Shown in pieces: positions 9,279 to 18,630 of a DNA stretch of 64,000 bases. Source of the stretch: Streptomyces gossypii (GTDB lineage: Bacteria; Actinomycetota; Actinomycetes; Streptomycetales; Streptomycetaceae); NCBI RefSeq assembly GCF_025165795.1, contig NZ_JAJAGO010000004.1, positions 62,001 to 126,000 of the forward strand. The letters are read 5' to 3'. Both the position numbers and the translations under genes were made by a program. The stretch's first letter is position 1, and the number at the start of each line of letters is the position of its first letter. The notes beneath the pieces are model-generated. The model searched no databases. It was not told the origin of the DNA and saw only the letters and a list, made by a program, of their open reading frames with translations.

Positions 9279-9832
9279 GGCTGAGCACGGGCGGGGCACG
9301 GGGCACCATGACGGCCGTACTTCTGACGGCCGTCATGGTGCTCGGCGCGGGATGCAGCGGCGGTGGAGAGGGGGACGGCGAGGACGGCGACGGCAAGCCG
9401 GATGCGAGGGAGAACTCCCGGACCGCCTCCGACCCGGCGTCTCCGCTCCCTTCCTCACCGTCCACGTCAGCGCCGTCCTCCTCGTCCGTACCCTCGCCCT
9501 CGGACGGGCAGGGCGCCCCGGGCCCGGACGACGAGCCCGAGGACGCCGTCAAGGGCCCCAAGGTGCCCGCCGCCGAACTCACCCCCGCCACCGGCACGTT
9601 CACCAAGCGGCAGAAGGAGTACCTGGTCGACCGGGTCCCCCAGGGCACCGATCCGGCAGCCATCCTGGAGGCCGGAAAGGCCGCCTGCGACCGGATCGGA
9701 TCCACGGCCGACGGGGACCGCAAGGCGGCCGTCAGCGCCCTCAAGGCGGGCGAGATCGCCAACGCCGAGGACGCCGTCCGGCACCTGTGCCCCACATTCA
9801 AGCCGCTGCTCAAGGCCGCGGGCCTCGGCTAG
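9275..9832 (+). CDS. Lipoprotein with C-terminal DUF732-like domain
   Basis: 185 aa from ATG 9275, which overlaps the preceding stop (ATGA), so the two are translationally coupled. The lipobox VLGAGC puts the lipidated Cys at residue 27. A Gly/Asp/Ser/Pro-rich linker runs to about residue 95, followed by a compact domain with two conserved-looking Cys (AACDRIG and HLCPTF) resembling DUF732. It is presumably an exported partner of the propeller protein. Function unknown. Confidence 0.85.
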   Translation: MRLSTGGARGTMTAVLLTAVMVLGAGCSGGGEGDGEDGDGKPDARENSRTASDPASPLPSSPSTSAPSSSSVPSPSDGQGAPGPDDEPEDAVKGPKVPAAELTPATGTFTKRQKEYLVDRVPQGTDPAAILEAGKAACDRIGSTADGDRKAAVSALKAGEIANAEDAVRHLCPTFKPLLKAAGLG

Positions 9833-9873
9833 TGCTGCCGCCCTCCCACCCACCGCACGATCGGAGACACCTC

Positions 9874-10728
9874 GTGGAAGCCGCCGCCCTGCCCATCGTC
9901 GTCGCGATACCGACGAAGAACGAGGCCGAGAACATCACCTCGACGGTGCGTTCCGTCCTCGGCCACTTCGCGGCGGTCGTCGTCGTCGACTCGGACAGTA
10001 CGGACGACACCCGCGCCCTGGCGGAGAAGGCGGGTGCCGAGGTCGTGCCGTACACCTGGGACGGCGGCTACCCGAAGAAGAAGCAGTGGTGCCTCGACAA
10101 CGTGCACACCGGCACCGACTGGCTGCTCTTCCTGGACGGCGACGAGACGCCCAGTCCCGAACTGATCGCCGAACTGCGGCGGATCTTCACCGTCCCGGCG
10201 GGCAGGACGCTGCGGCCCGCCGCCTTCGACATCCCGCTGGGCTACTGGTTCGCGGGGCGGCGGCTGCGCCACGGCTACACCATCGTCAAGCGCGCGCTGC
10301 TGGATCGCACCCGCTGCCGCTTCCCCGAGCCGGACGACCTCGCCGCACCGGGGATGGGTGAACAGGAGGGCCACTACCAGCCGTTGGCCGATCCGGTCAT
10401 GACCCTCACGGCGCCCATCGAGCACCAGGACCTGGACCCGGTGCGCACCTGGTTCGACCGGCACAACCGCTACTCCGACTGGGAGGCATGGCTGGAGCAA
10501 CACCCGCTGGTGCGCGAGCAGATCCGGCAGGCGAAGACCCGGCAGGGGCAGCTGTTCCACCGGGCGCCGTTCAAGCCGCTGGTGTCGTTCGGCTACGCCT
10601 ATCTCTACAAGCGCGGCTTCCTGGACGGGCGGGCCGGTCTGGACTACGCGCTGGCGATGAGCTTCTACCGGTGGCAGATCGGGCTCAAGGCGAGGGAAGC
10701 CGCTGCCGCCGGGCGTGCTGCTCGATGA
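9874..10728 (+). CDS. Glycosyltransferase family 2 (WaaE-like)
   Basis: 284-aa GT-A glycosyltransferase without membrane helices. VAIPTKNEAENI (residues 10-21), VDSDSTDDT and the metal-binding DGD at 88-90 (FLDGDETPS) are visible. The C-terminal third resembles the KdtX/WaaE branch (HQDLDPVRTWFDRHNRYSDWEA). GTG 9874 was chosen because GGAG lies seven bases upstream; the frame is open far upstream inside the lipoprotein gene. It probably adds a sugar to the fucose-containing repeat unit. Its 3' end overlaps the convergent GT4 gene by 44 bp. Confidence 0.9.
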   Translation: MEAAALPIVVAIPTKNEAENITSTVRSVLGHFAAVVVVDSDSTDDTRALAEKAGAEVVPYTWDGGYPKKKQWCLDNVHTGTDWLLFLDGDETPSPELIAELRRIFTVPAGRTLRPAAFDIPLGYWFAGRRLRHGYTIVKRALLDRTRCRFPEPDDLAAPGMGEQEGHYQPLADPVMTLTAPIEHQDLDPVRTWFDRHNRYSDWEAWLEQHPLVREQIRQAKTRQGQLFHRAPFKPLVSFGYAYLYKRGFLDGRAGLDYALAMSFYRWQIGLKAREAAAAGRAAR

Positions 10729-11899
10729 CCTCGCCGTAGATCCCCCGCAGCGTGTCCACCACGCCGTCGATGGTGAAGCTCTCCTGGACCAGCCGCCACG
10801 CCGCCTCGGACGCCGCCGCGTTGGCGGCCGGGTCCAGCAGCTCCAGCACGGCCTGCCCGATCAGCTCCCCGTTGTCGGCGTCCGGGCGGCTGTCCACCAC
10901 CCGCCCCGCGCCCGCCGCCGCCACATCCGGTGAGAGCCCGCCGGTGCGCGCCACGACAACCGGAAGGCCCACCGACATCGCCTCCAGCACGGAAACCGCG
11001 AACGGCTCCACCACGGACGGCAGTACGTACACGTCGGCGCTCCGCAACCGCGCCAGCACCTCGCCGTGCTCCAGCGGCCCGGCGTACTCCAGCGCGTGCC
11101 CCACCCCCAGACCACGGGCCATCGCCAGCATGTCCTCCGCCATCGCCCCGGTGTCGGGGCCCGCCAGCACGAAGCGGGCGTCCGGGTGCTTCTGCAGCAC
11201 GGTGGGGATCGCCGTGACGAAATCCTGCGGACGCTTGCGCTCCTGCACCCGCGCCACGTACAGCACCGTCGGCGGCCGCCGCTCGCCCGCGCCGCCGCCC
11301 GCCCCACCGACGGCGCCGCGTACGGAGCGTCGCTCCTGCGGACGTACGCCGTTCACCAGCCGGTACGCGGGCGCCATCGGTTCCGGGGCCACCACCGCGG
11401 CCGTGTCCAGCCGCTCCTGCTCGGTCAGATGCAGCACCGCGTCGGCCCGCTTCAGCACCCGGCGCAGCCCCAGCACGTCCACCGCCTGGGCCACCCGCTT
11501 CTCGGTCGGATCGATCATGCCGTGCGTCTGCAGCACCAGCGGACGGCGGCACCGCAGCGCGGTCAGCGCCACCGGCAGCGTGATCAGATCGCGCATCAGA
11601 TGGACGTGCACGACATCGGCCGAGCGCACCATCCGCCCGGCGCCCGCCAGCAGCGCGGGTGAGGTGATGCCGCTGACCTCGAACTTCGGCAGCACATGCC
11701 GGGCCTGGAACAGCCGCACCGGCACGCCGTCCACCTCCCGGGGCAGCGGGCCCGGCCCCTCGAAGCCGTCGCCGAGCGCGACGACCACCGCCTGCTCCCC
11801 GCGTGCGCGCAGGCCGCGTGAGAGGTTCAGCGCGACCCGCGTCGGACCTCCGAAGTCATGGGTGGGCGTGTGCAGCGTGACGACATGCAGGACCTTCAC
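10685..11899 (-). CDS. Glycosyltransferase family 4
   Basis: 404-aa GT-B enzyme. N-terminal acceptor half with FGGPTRVALNLSRGL and DVVHVHLMRD. C-terminal nucleotide-sugar half with VLYVARVQERKRPQDF and the E-x7-E signature in EPFAVSVLEAM. It transfers a sugar during repeat-unit assembly on the cytoplasmic face; donor and acceptor cannot be told. It is transcribed toward the GT2 gene, with 44 bp of overlapping coding sequence, and diverges from the polymerase gene. Confidence 0.92.
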   Translation of the reverse strand: MKVLHVVTLHTPTHDFGGPTRVALNLSRGLRARGEQAVVVALGDGFEGPGPLPREVDGVPVRLFQARHVLPKFEVSGITSPALLAGAGRMVRSADVVHVHLMRDLITLPVALTALRCRRPLVLQTHGMIDPTEKRVAQAVDVLGLRRVLKRADAVLHLTEQERLDTAAVVAPEPMAPAYRLVNGVRPQERRSVRGAVGGAGGGAGERRPPTVLYVARVQERKRPQDFVTAIPTVLQKHPDARFVLAGPDTGAMAEDMLAMARGLGVGHALEYAGPLEHGEVLARLRSADVYVLPSVVEPFAVSVLEAMSVGLPVVVARTGGLSPDVAAAGAGRVVDSRPDADNGELIGQAVLELLDPAANAAASEAAWRLVQESFTIDGVVDTLRGIYGEVIEQHARRQRLPSP

Positions 11900-12010
11900 G
11901 GCGTTCCCCTCCCCTGGGCGTGCGGCTCAGCCTAGACGTGTCAGCGGGCTGCGGAGTGGTGATCGCGCGGGCCGTAGACTGCGATCCGGTCTCCGGGGAC
12001 GCGGAGGGGG

Positions 12011-13531
12011 GTGGCCCGGGTGAGCGTTGACATCCCGATGGGCGGCTCGCCCGCGCCCGTGCGGGAGCCCGTCGAACTGCGCGACGCCACGCCCCGCGCC
12101 CTGCTCTCCCGCGCCCTCGCGGTGCCGCTCGTGGTGGGCATGGTGGGGGTGCTGCCCGTCGCCGTCGCCTCCCAGGACGGGCCGGGCTTACGGGACGCCG
12201 CCTTCTGGCTCCAGCTCACCCTGTGCTGCTACGCGGGAGCCCGGCTGTCCGCCATGGTGCTGACCGCCCGGCGGCGCCTCGTACAGGGCTCCTTCTGGCT
12301 GTTCGTCTATATCGCGATGGGTATCGCGCCACTGGCTCAGACGGTGCTCGCCCGTACGCCGACGCCCGTCGTCGGCCCGGGCGAGCACACGGTGCTCGCG
12401 ATCGCGCTGGTGCTGGGCGGGGTCGTCGCCTTCGACGTGGGGGCGCTGCTCGCCCGGCACCGCCCCTCGCTGCACGGGCTCGGGCGCCGTGAACGTCCCG
12501 CCTCCACCGTGCACCGCCACCGGCTCTATCTGCTGGTGGCGCTCGCCTACGCGGGCAGCGCGGTGATGATCGTGCAACTGGGCGGGGTCGGCGTCTTCTT
12601 CAGCAGCCGGCAGGGCATCAGCGAGAGCCTTCAGGCCGCGACCGGTGCCGAGTCGGGCGGGGCAGCCGCCTCGCAGGCCGGCTCGGCCTTCCTGCGCGGC
12701 TTCGGCACGGTACCGGCGCTGCTGGCACTGCTCTTCCTCACCCGCTGGCTGGTCACCTCGCGGACCGCCCGGCGCAAGCCCTCCGTGGTGCTGATGTGGG
12801 CCGGGCTGCTCGGCCTGAACGTCATCGTCAACAACCCGGTCTCCAACCCGCGTTACTGGTTCCTGACGGTGCTCTTCGCGCTGCTGTTCACGGCGTTCCC
12901 GCGCAGCCCGGTGATGTACCGCAACGCGCTGGCGCTGGGCGTGGTGATCGCGCTGCTCGTCTTCCCCTTCGCCGACCGTTTCCGATACGAGGAGGACGGC
13001 GCGCGCCAGCCCGAGTCGGACTCCCTGCTGGCGCCGCTCACGCTCAAGGACTACGACCAGATCGGCATGTTCGCCAACACCATCTCCTTCGCGGAGGCGG
13101 GAACCGGCCACACCTACGGCGGCCAGCTCTCCTCCACGGTCCTGTTCTTCGTACCGCGGTCGCTGTGGCAGGGCAAGGCGGAGGACTCGGGGGTGCGGGT
13201 CGGCGAGTGGATGGGCATGAAGAACACCAACCTGTCCTCCCCGCTGTGGGCCGAACTCTGGCTGGACTTCGGCCCGCTGGGCATGCTGGGCGGCTTCCTC
13301 GGCATCGGCTACCTGGCGTCCCGCGCCGACCGCCGCTATGTCCGGCACACCCTGGACGACACCGGACCGGGCAACATCCCGGCGGTGGTGATCCCGCTCG
13401 TCGCCGGCTACAGCTTCATCCTGCTGCGCGGCCCCCTCCTCCAGGCTTCGGGCCGCATAGCCATCGCCGCCCTCTGCCTCGCCCTGGTCACGACCTTCCG
13501 CCACCAGCCGCAACGCAAGCGCCTGCGGTAG
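12011..13531 (+). CDS. Wzy-like polysaccharide polymerase (multi-pass membrane protein)
   Basis: 506 aa with about ten hydrophobic helices and a large loop before the late segment (PLTLKDYDQIGMFANTISFAEAG, then PRSLWQGKAEDSGVRVGEWM), the layout of O-antigen polymerase-type proteins that join lipid-linked repeat units outside the membrane. Start taken at GTG 12011 after GGAGGGG; GTG 12020 is an alternative. A -10-like TAGACT lies at 11975. Assignment rests on topology and locus context, since Wzy sequences diverge strongly. Confidence 0.75.
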   Translation: MARVSVDIPMGGSPAPVREPVELRDATPRALLSRALAVPLVVGMVGVLPVAVASQDGPGLRDAAFWLQLTLCCYAGARLSAMVLTARRRLVQGSFWLFVYIAMGIAPLAQTVLARTPTPVVGPGEHTVLAIALVLGGVVAFDVGALLARHRPSLHGLGRRERPASTVHRHRLYLLVALAYAGSAVMIVQLGGVGVFFSSRQGISESLQAATGAESGGAAASQAGSAFLRGFGTVPALLALLFLTRWLVTSRTARRKPSVVLMWAGLLGLNVIVNNPVSNPRYWFLTVLFALLFTAFPRSPVMYRNALALGVVIALLVFPFADRFRYEEDGARQPESDSLLAPLTLKDYDQIGMFANTISFAEAGTGHTYGGQLSSTVLFFVPRSLWQGKAEDSGVRVGEWMGMKNTNLSSPLWAELWLDFGPLGMLGGFLGIGYLASRADRRYVRHTLDDTGPGNIPAVVIPLVAGYSFILLRGPLLQASGRIAIAALCLALVTTFRHQPQRKRLR

Positions 13532-13534
13532 CTG

Positions 13535-13583
13535 GCGTGGGCCCCCTCCCGCGGGCGGAATGCCTGCGGAAGGGGGCCCACGC
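13535..13583. terminator. Bidirectional hairpin terminator
   Basis: Perfect 13-bp stem: GCGTGGGCCCCCT at 13535-13547 pairs with AGGGGGCCCACGC at 13571-13583, and pairing continues into the loop. It lies between the convergent polymerase and DUF1080 genes. No strong T-tract, which is common for actinobacterial terminators. Confidence 0.8.
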
Positions 13584-13614
13584 GCTCACGGAGCAAGAGC
13601 CTCCTGCTGCCTCC

Positions 13615-15891
13615 TTACAGCTCCTTGATCCTGATGTCGCGGTACGAGATGACGTCCGTGACTCCGTGGACCTGGAGGCCGACATAGCCGGAGGCATAGC
13701 GCCTGCCGTCGGTGCCCGGGTCGTCCCCGCGCGGCGGGGTGAACTCCTGGCCGCCGGTGTTGTCGAACTCGTTGATCAGGACACCGTTACGGAAGATCTC
13801 GTAGTGCTGGTCGACCACGCGGATCTCGTAGTCGTTCCAGGTGCCCTTCGGGGTGACCCCCGCGCCGCCGAGCCCGACACGGTCGAAGCCGTACACGGAG
13901 CCCGACTTGTACATGTCGCCGTCCGGGCGGTCCAGGATCTGGAGTTCATGCCCGTACTTGATGGCGACCCACTCGGGCCGTGACTCCTCCGGGTGGTCGT
14001 GTACCTGCGGGAAGCGGGCGAACACACCGGCGTTGGCGTTGCCGCTGCCCGGGGCGTCGTCGCGCCACTGGAGCTTCATCGAGAAGTCCCCGTACTTCCG
14101 CTCCGGGAACCACAGCATGCCCATGCCGTCCACCTCGGTGGAACTGGTCATCGAGCCGTCCTCGTTGAGCTCGAACTTTCCGCCGCCGACCTGCTCCCAC
14201 TTGGCGAACGTGTCCTTCGTGCCGTCGAAGATCTTGCGGTAGCCCTTGTTGTGCCCCGGCTTGCCGATGTCGGAGCGCTTGGCCGCCTTGGTGATCTTGC
14301 GGAACTCGCGCCGGTCGATCTCGCCGTCCTTGAGGAGCTTGTCCAGGACGCCGTCGACGTGCTTGAGGAAGAGGGCGCGGGAGGTCCACTCCTTCTCGTC
14401 CTCGATCAGCTCGTTGATCCGGCAGCGGTTGCCGGTGACCCGGTTGGGCACACCGGTGTCGACGTCGCCGACGATCACCGTGAGGCGCTCGTCGAACTCG
14501 GCGCACGACGGCGCCGGGACGCCGCCGCCCTCCGCGACGGTGAAGGAGACCTCCTTCGCCTCGGAGGTGTTGCCCGCCTTGTCGGTGCCCCGGTAGGCGA
14601 TCGTGTGCCGCCCCACGCGGTCGACGAGGACCGGATCGGCGTAGGCCAGGTACGGGCCGCCGTCCAGTGAGTACTCCGTGCCGGCCACACCCGAGTCGTC
14701 GTCGGTGGCGCTGAGCGTCACCTCGGCGCTGGTGATGTAGGCGCCGTCGGAGTTCTTGGAACCCTCGACCTTCGCCGTCACCTCCGGCGGTGTGGTGTCC
14801 TCGGCGGGCGGCGTGACCACCGCGAACTCCGCGCTCTTCTCGGCCGCCGCGTTGCCCGCCTTGTCGGTCGCCCGGTAGCGGACCACGTGGTCGCCCGGCT
14901 CGTGGATCATGACCGGGGCCGTGTAGGGCTGCCAGGCGCCGTCGGCACCCAGCGCGTACTCGATGGTGTTGACGCCGGAGCCGGTGTCGGAGGCCGTCAC
15001 GGTGACGGTCGCCATGTCCTTGTACCGGCCCTGGTCGTCCTTCTCACCGCTGACCGTCGCCGAGGTCTCCGGCGCGGTCGTGTCGTCCGTGGGCGGACTG
15101 ACGACCGTGAAGTCCTCCTGCTTCACCTCGGCCGTGTTGCCCGCCTTGTCGGTCGCCCGGTAGCGGATCGAGTGGGTCCCGACCTGGTCGACGACGACCG
15201 GGTCGGTGTACGGCTGCCACGCGCCGTCGGCGCCGTCCGTGTCGAGGGCGTACTCGACCTTGTCGACCCCGGAGCCCGCGTCGGTGGCCGTGACCGTGGT
15301 GGTCGCGGAACCGACATAGCCGCCGTCGGCGTTCTGCTGCCCCTCCACCTTCGCGGAGGTCTCGGGGGCGGCGGTGTCCTCGCCGCCGCCGCCCTCGGTG
15401 ACGACGAGGGTGCCCTGCATCGACCCGTGGCCCGGGAAGGCGCAGAAGTAACGGTAGGTGCCCGGGGTGAGGTTCACCTCGGCCGTGTACTTGCCGCCCT
15501 GCGCGTCACCGGGGTTGGCGCTGATGTTGAGGTCGACGTCCTGGTTGTACTCCGGGTTGCTGGTGTCGAACGTCAGGGTGTGGGGCATCCCGGTCGTGTT
15601 GCCGGTCGCCTCGCTGTTCTCGAAGACGATCGTCGCCGGCCCGGCGACGGCCGTGGTCGGCGCCGACTTGTAGGCGGTGATGCTGTTGTCAGCGGTCCAG
15701 GTCAGGGTCTGGTCGGCGGCGGTCTCGGCGGCGGCGGAGTCGCCCGACCGGGACTGTCCGGCGGCCGTGGTCGCCGTCAGTCCGACGAGCATGAGCAGTG
15801 CGGCGGTCAGCGCCGTCCACAGCTGCGTGGCCTTCCGCCGGGATCGCCGTCCCGCACTTCTCTCGTTCGCTGGTCTCGTTCCCGGGCTCAT
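13615..15891 (-). CDS. Secreted cupredoxin - Ig-like repeats - DUF1080 (3-keto-disaccharide hydrolase-like) protein
   Basis: 758-aa exported protein. A basic N-terminus and hydrophobic helix (residues 23-44) form the signal. Residues about 60-166 are a cupredoxin with ligands H104 (MPHTLTF), C150 and H155 (FCAFPGH) and M158. Three OmpL47-like beta repeats (about 172-263, 270-358, 366-452) each end in YRATDKAGN or a close variant. The C-terminus from about 553 is a DUF1080 beta-jellyroll (IFDGTKDTFAKWE onward, ending YRDIRIKEL), a family linked to 3-keto-glucoside cleavage. The start overlaps the stop of the upstream ThuA-PQQ gene, so the two are coupled. The copper domain next to a sugar dehydrogenase and a laccase suggests extracellular electron transfer, which is inference. 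Confidence 0.88.
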   Translation of the reverse strand: MSPGTRPANERSAGRRSRRKATQLWTALTAALLMLVGLTATTAAGQSRSGDSAAAETAADQTLTWTADNSITAYKSAPTTAVAGPATIVFENSEATGNTTGMPHTLTFDTSNPEYNQDVDLNISANPGDAQGGKYTAEVNLTPGTYRYFCAFPGHGSMQGTLVVTEGGGGEDTAAPETSAKVEGQQNADGGYVGSATTTVTATDAGSGVDKVEYALDTDGADGAWQPYTDPVVVDQVGTHSIRYRATDKAGNTAEVKQEDFTVVSPPTDDTTAPETSATVSGEKDDQGRYKDMATVTVTASDTGSGVNTIEYALGADGAWQPYTAPVMIHEPGDHVVRYRATDKAGNAAAEKSAEFAVVTPPAEDTTPPEVTAKVEGSKNSDGAYITSAEVTLSATDDDSGVAGTEYSLDGGPYLAYADPVLVDRVGRHTIAYRGTDKAGNTSEAKEVSFTVAEGGGVPAPSCAEFDERLTVIVGDVDTGVPNRVTGNRCRINELIEDEKEWTSRALFLKHVDGVLDKLLKDGEIDRREFRKITKAAKRSDIGKPGHNKGYRKIFDGTKDTFAKWEQVGGGKFELNEDGSMTSSTEVDGMGMLWFPERKYGDFSMKLQWRDDAPGSGNANAGVFARFPQVHDHPEESRPEWVAIKYGHELQILDRPDGDMYKSGSVYGFDRVGLGGAGVTPKGTWNDYEIRVVDQHYEIFRNGVLINEFDNTGGQEFTPPRGDDPGTDGRRYASGYVGLQVHGVTDVISYRDIRIKEL

Positions 15892-18368
15892 CGGCGCCCC
15901 TTCCTTGCCAGGTCCTTGACGGCGGGTGTGGCTCCGCCGCCCTCATAAGAGACACGCCACAGAGCAGACTTGGCGTCCGAGGTGAAGAAGCCGCGCCCGT
16001 AGTCGAGGACGTAGAGCGCGCCGTCCGGACCGAACTTCCAGTCCATGAGGTTCCTGATGCCGTCCTCACCGATCGGCACGATCTTCTTCAGGGTCTCGGC
16101 GTGCACCGGGATGCCGCCCTTGCCGACCGTCTCGGGATCCATGAGCACGGCGTGCCGCGGCTGGTCGGCGTCGTAGAAGTCACCGACGAACCACTTGCCG
16201 TCCCAGTACTGGGGCCACTTAGTGGAGCTGTCACTCTCGGCGTCGTAGCGGTACAGCGGTCCGTTCATCGCGGCCTGCCCGCCGCCCTTGAGCCACGGCA
16301 TCGAGTACGTCGCCTCCTCCGCCTTGTAGGAGGGGATGCCGTTCTCGTCGCGCGGGAAGTCCGCGCCACCGCCGGACGGCGAGTACCAGATGTTGTTGGC
16401 GCTGACGGGCGGCAGGTTCACCAGGCCGTCGTTGTTGGGGGATTCGTTCTTCGGTGCGTCGCAGTCGTACCAGCCGAGCGGCTTCGTCGGGTCCGGCAGA
16501 TTGCGGTCGCGGTAGGGCTGCTTGTTGCCCATGCAGTACGGCCAGCCGTGGTTGCCGGGCTTGGTGATGGCGGCGAAGGTGTCGTACTTCGCCGGGCCCC
16601 AGGTCGTCGAGGGCTCGGCCGCGTCAGGGCCGACCCAGCCCGCGTACAGCGTGTCGGTCTTCTCGTCGATCGAGATCCGGGCGGGGTTGCGCACGCCCAT
16701 CACATAGATCTCGCCACGGGTCTTGCCGCCGCCCTCGTCCGGCTCCTTGCCGGTGAAGAGGTTCCCGTCCGGCATCGTGTAGGTGCCGTCGTCCTCGGGG
16801 TGGATGCGCAGGATCTTGCCGTTGAGGTTGTTGGTGTTGCCCGCGGTGCGGCGGGCGTCGGCGAACGAGACGCCCTTGAAGTTCGGCTCCGGGTTGTTGC
16901 CCGAGTAACCGTCGCTGAACCGCGAGGAGTTGTTGTCACCGGTGGCGATGTAGAGGTTCTCGTCGGAGTCCCAGGCCATGCCGCCGCCCGCATGGCAGCA
17001 GCTGTGGATCTGGACCGGCCACTCCAGCAGCACCTTCTCGGAGTCCTCCGACAGCTTCGCGGTGGACTTGTCGAAGGTGAAGCGGGAGACCCGGCGCTCG
17101 GCCATGTGGGTCTCGCGGTTGATCTCCGAGTGCGGGGTGTAGTGGAGGTACACCCAGCCGTTGGCCTCGAAGTCCGGGTCCAGCTCGATGCCGAGCAGGC
17201 CCTCCTCGTTCTTGACCAGTTCGTCGCCGCCGCCCTTGTTGCCGAAGACCGTCAGGGAGCCCGCCAGGGACACCTTCTTCGTCTTCGGGTCGTAGACGTG
17301 GATCTGGCCCTGGCCCTTGCCGGTCTCGGGGTCGTCCCAGTCGGTGACCACCGGCTGCGAGGAGTCGGCCCCGCCGCGTCCGATGTAGAAGACCCGGCCG
17401 TCCTCGGCGGTGACCATGCCGTGCGGCTCGCCGATCTGGTCGTTCTGGCCCGGCTGGTTGGGCTCGGTGAGCCGCTCGGCCTTGTAGTTCGAGTCGATGG
17501 CGGCCTTGCAGTCGGCCTGGACGATCCTGCTCGTCCAGTTGAGCGCGCCGCGCAGATGCGTACGGAGGTCCGTCTCCGCGTAGCTCGACGCCGTGCCGCC
17601 CATGCCGGTGTAGAAGGAGCGGCCGCCGTCGTAGTCGCGGCACCAGGAGACCGGGTGGTCGGCGCCGTTGGCGCCCTCGCCCGGCTTGTAGGTGGACTCC
17701 CGCACCCTGGCGACTGTGTGCACGTCGCCGGACGGGTTCTCCTCCCAGTTCAGCCACTTGTCGGGCCGCTTCCACTCGAGCGGCAGGCTCTTGGTGGCCG
17801 GGTGCTTCCGGTCACCGACCTCGACGGTCGCCCGCTGGACGCTCGCCCCGCTGCCGTCCTTGGCACGGGCGCCGATCAGCTCCCCGAACCACTGCGAGTA
17901 CGGCTCGGTGCGGGCCGCGTCATGGAGGCCGACGAAACCGCCGCCAGCCTCCATGTACGCCTCAAGGCCCGCTTCCTGCTCGGGGTCGAGGACGTCTCCG
18001 CCGCCGGTCAGGAAGACGACGGAGTTGAAGCGTCCGAGCTTCTTCTCGTTGGTGAACACCGAGGCGTCATCGGTGGCCACCGTCTTGAAGCGCTGTTTCC
18101 GCGGACCGGAGTTGCCGATCTTCTCGATCGCCCGGATGCCCGCGTTGACGGTCGGCGGTTCGTCACCGGCCGAGCCGTGGAAGACCAGGACCCGCACATT
18201 GGACCCGCCCGGCGGGGAGGGGAGTGACATCGTTGTCGATACTCTGTCGGACGGATCCGGGTACGGCTGCGGCCGCGCCTCGGCCGTACCTCCCGCGAGC
18301 AGACCGGTGATCATGGCTCCGGCCAGCACCGCAGCGGCTCCGGCGCGCCGTCCGGCTTGTCGGGACAT
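15888..18368 (-). CDS. Secreted ThuA-domain / PQQ-type sugar (sorbosone) dehydrogenase
   Basis: 826 aa from ATG 18368, which gives a compact signal peptide (MSRQAGRRAG, then a hydrophobic run to TAEA). Residues roughly 50-280 are a ThuA-like domain (VLVFHGSAG, GGGFVGLHDAA, DHPVSWCRDY). From about 315 a GSDH-type beta-propeller follows, with GEPHGMVTAEDGRVFYIGRGG, LGIELDPDFEANGWVYLHYT, HSCCHAGGGMAWD, LNGKILRIHPEDDG and YVLDYGRG. The family oxidises sugars or carries PQQ-like cofactors outside the cell. An in-frame ATG at 18428 is possible. The stop overlaps the start of the cupredoxin-DUF1080 gene. Confidence 0.88.
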   Translation of the reverse strand: MSRQAGRRAGAAAVLAGAMITGLLAGGTAEARPQPYPDPSDRVSTTMSLPSPPGGSNVRVLVFHGSAGDEPPTVNAGIRAIEKIGNSGPRKQRFKTVATDDASVFTNEKKLGRFNSVVFLTGGGDVLDPEQEAGLEAYMEAGGGFVGLHDAARTEPYSQWFGELIGARAKDGSGASVQRATVEVGDRKHPATKSLPLEWKRPDKWLNWEENPSGDVHTVARVRESTYKPGEGANGADHPVSWCRDYDGGRSFYTGMGGTASSYAETDLRTHLRGALNWTSRIVQADCKAAIDSNYKAERLTEPNQPGQNDQIGEPHGMVTAEDGRVFYIGRGGADSSQPVVTDWDDPETGKGQGQIHVYDPKTKKVSLAGSLTVFGNKGGGDELVKNEEGLLGIELDPDFEANGWVYLHYTPHSEINRETHMAERRVSRFTFDKSTAKLSEDSEKVLLEWPVQIHSCCHAGGGMAWDSDENLYIATGDNNSSRFSDGYSGNNPEPNFKGVSFADARRTAGNTNNLNGKILRIHPEDDGTYTMPDGNLFTGKEPDEGGGKTRGEIYVMGVRNPARISIDEKTDTLYAGWVGPDAAEPSTTWGPAKYDTFAAITKPGNHGWPYCMGNKQPYRDRNLPDPTKPLGWYDCDAPKNESPNNDGLVNLPPVSANNIWYSPSGGGADFPRDENGIPSYKAEEATYSMPWLKGGGQAAMNGPLYRYDAESDSSTKWPQYWDGKWFVGDFYDADQPRHAVLMDPETVGKGGIPVHAETLKKIVPIGEDGIRNLMDWKFGPDGALYVLDYGRGFFTSDAKSALWRVSYEGGGATPAVKDLARKGRR

Positions 18369-18386
18369 CGTTCTCGTTCGGCTCAA

Positions 18387-18404
18387 CCCTTGTGGTGGCA
18401 AGGG
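18387..18404. promoter_or_regulatory. Small hairpin in the leader of the ThuA-PQQ gene
   Basis: CCCTTG-TGGTGG-CAAGGG, a perfect 6-bp stem 19 bp upstream of ATG 18368. It is followed on the forward strand by CTTTT. It could be a leader structure of the reverse-strand transcript or a forward-strand stop for stray transcription; the sequence alone does not decide. Confidence 0.3.
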
Positions 18405-18630
18405 CTTTTGATGCGGTGTGAGCCGCATGTGTTCACCCACCTCGTCGGTCGTAGCAACGGCGCGGCTGAAACTAGACCCCTTTCTTCGGTTCGCCAATAC
18501 CTATGGACGAAATCCATCGAACTTTGTCCTGCATGTGGATAAACGGAGAACCCGGGGCTACCGTGTGGGCCGTCCCCAGGGGTCACTCGTGGCCCGGCAA
18601 TCCGCTCAGGTTCCAAAGGAGTTCGGTGAG

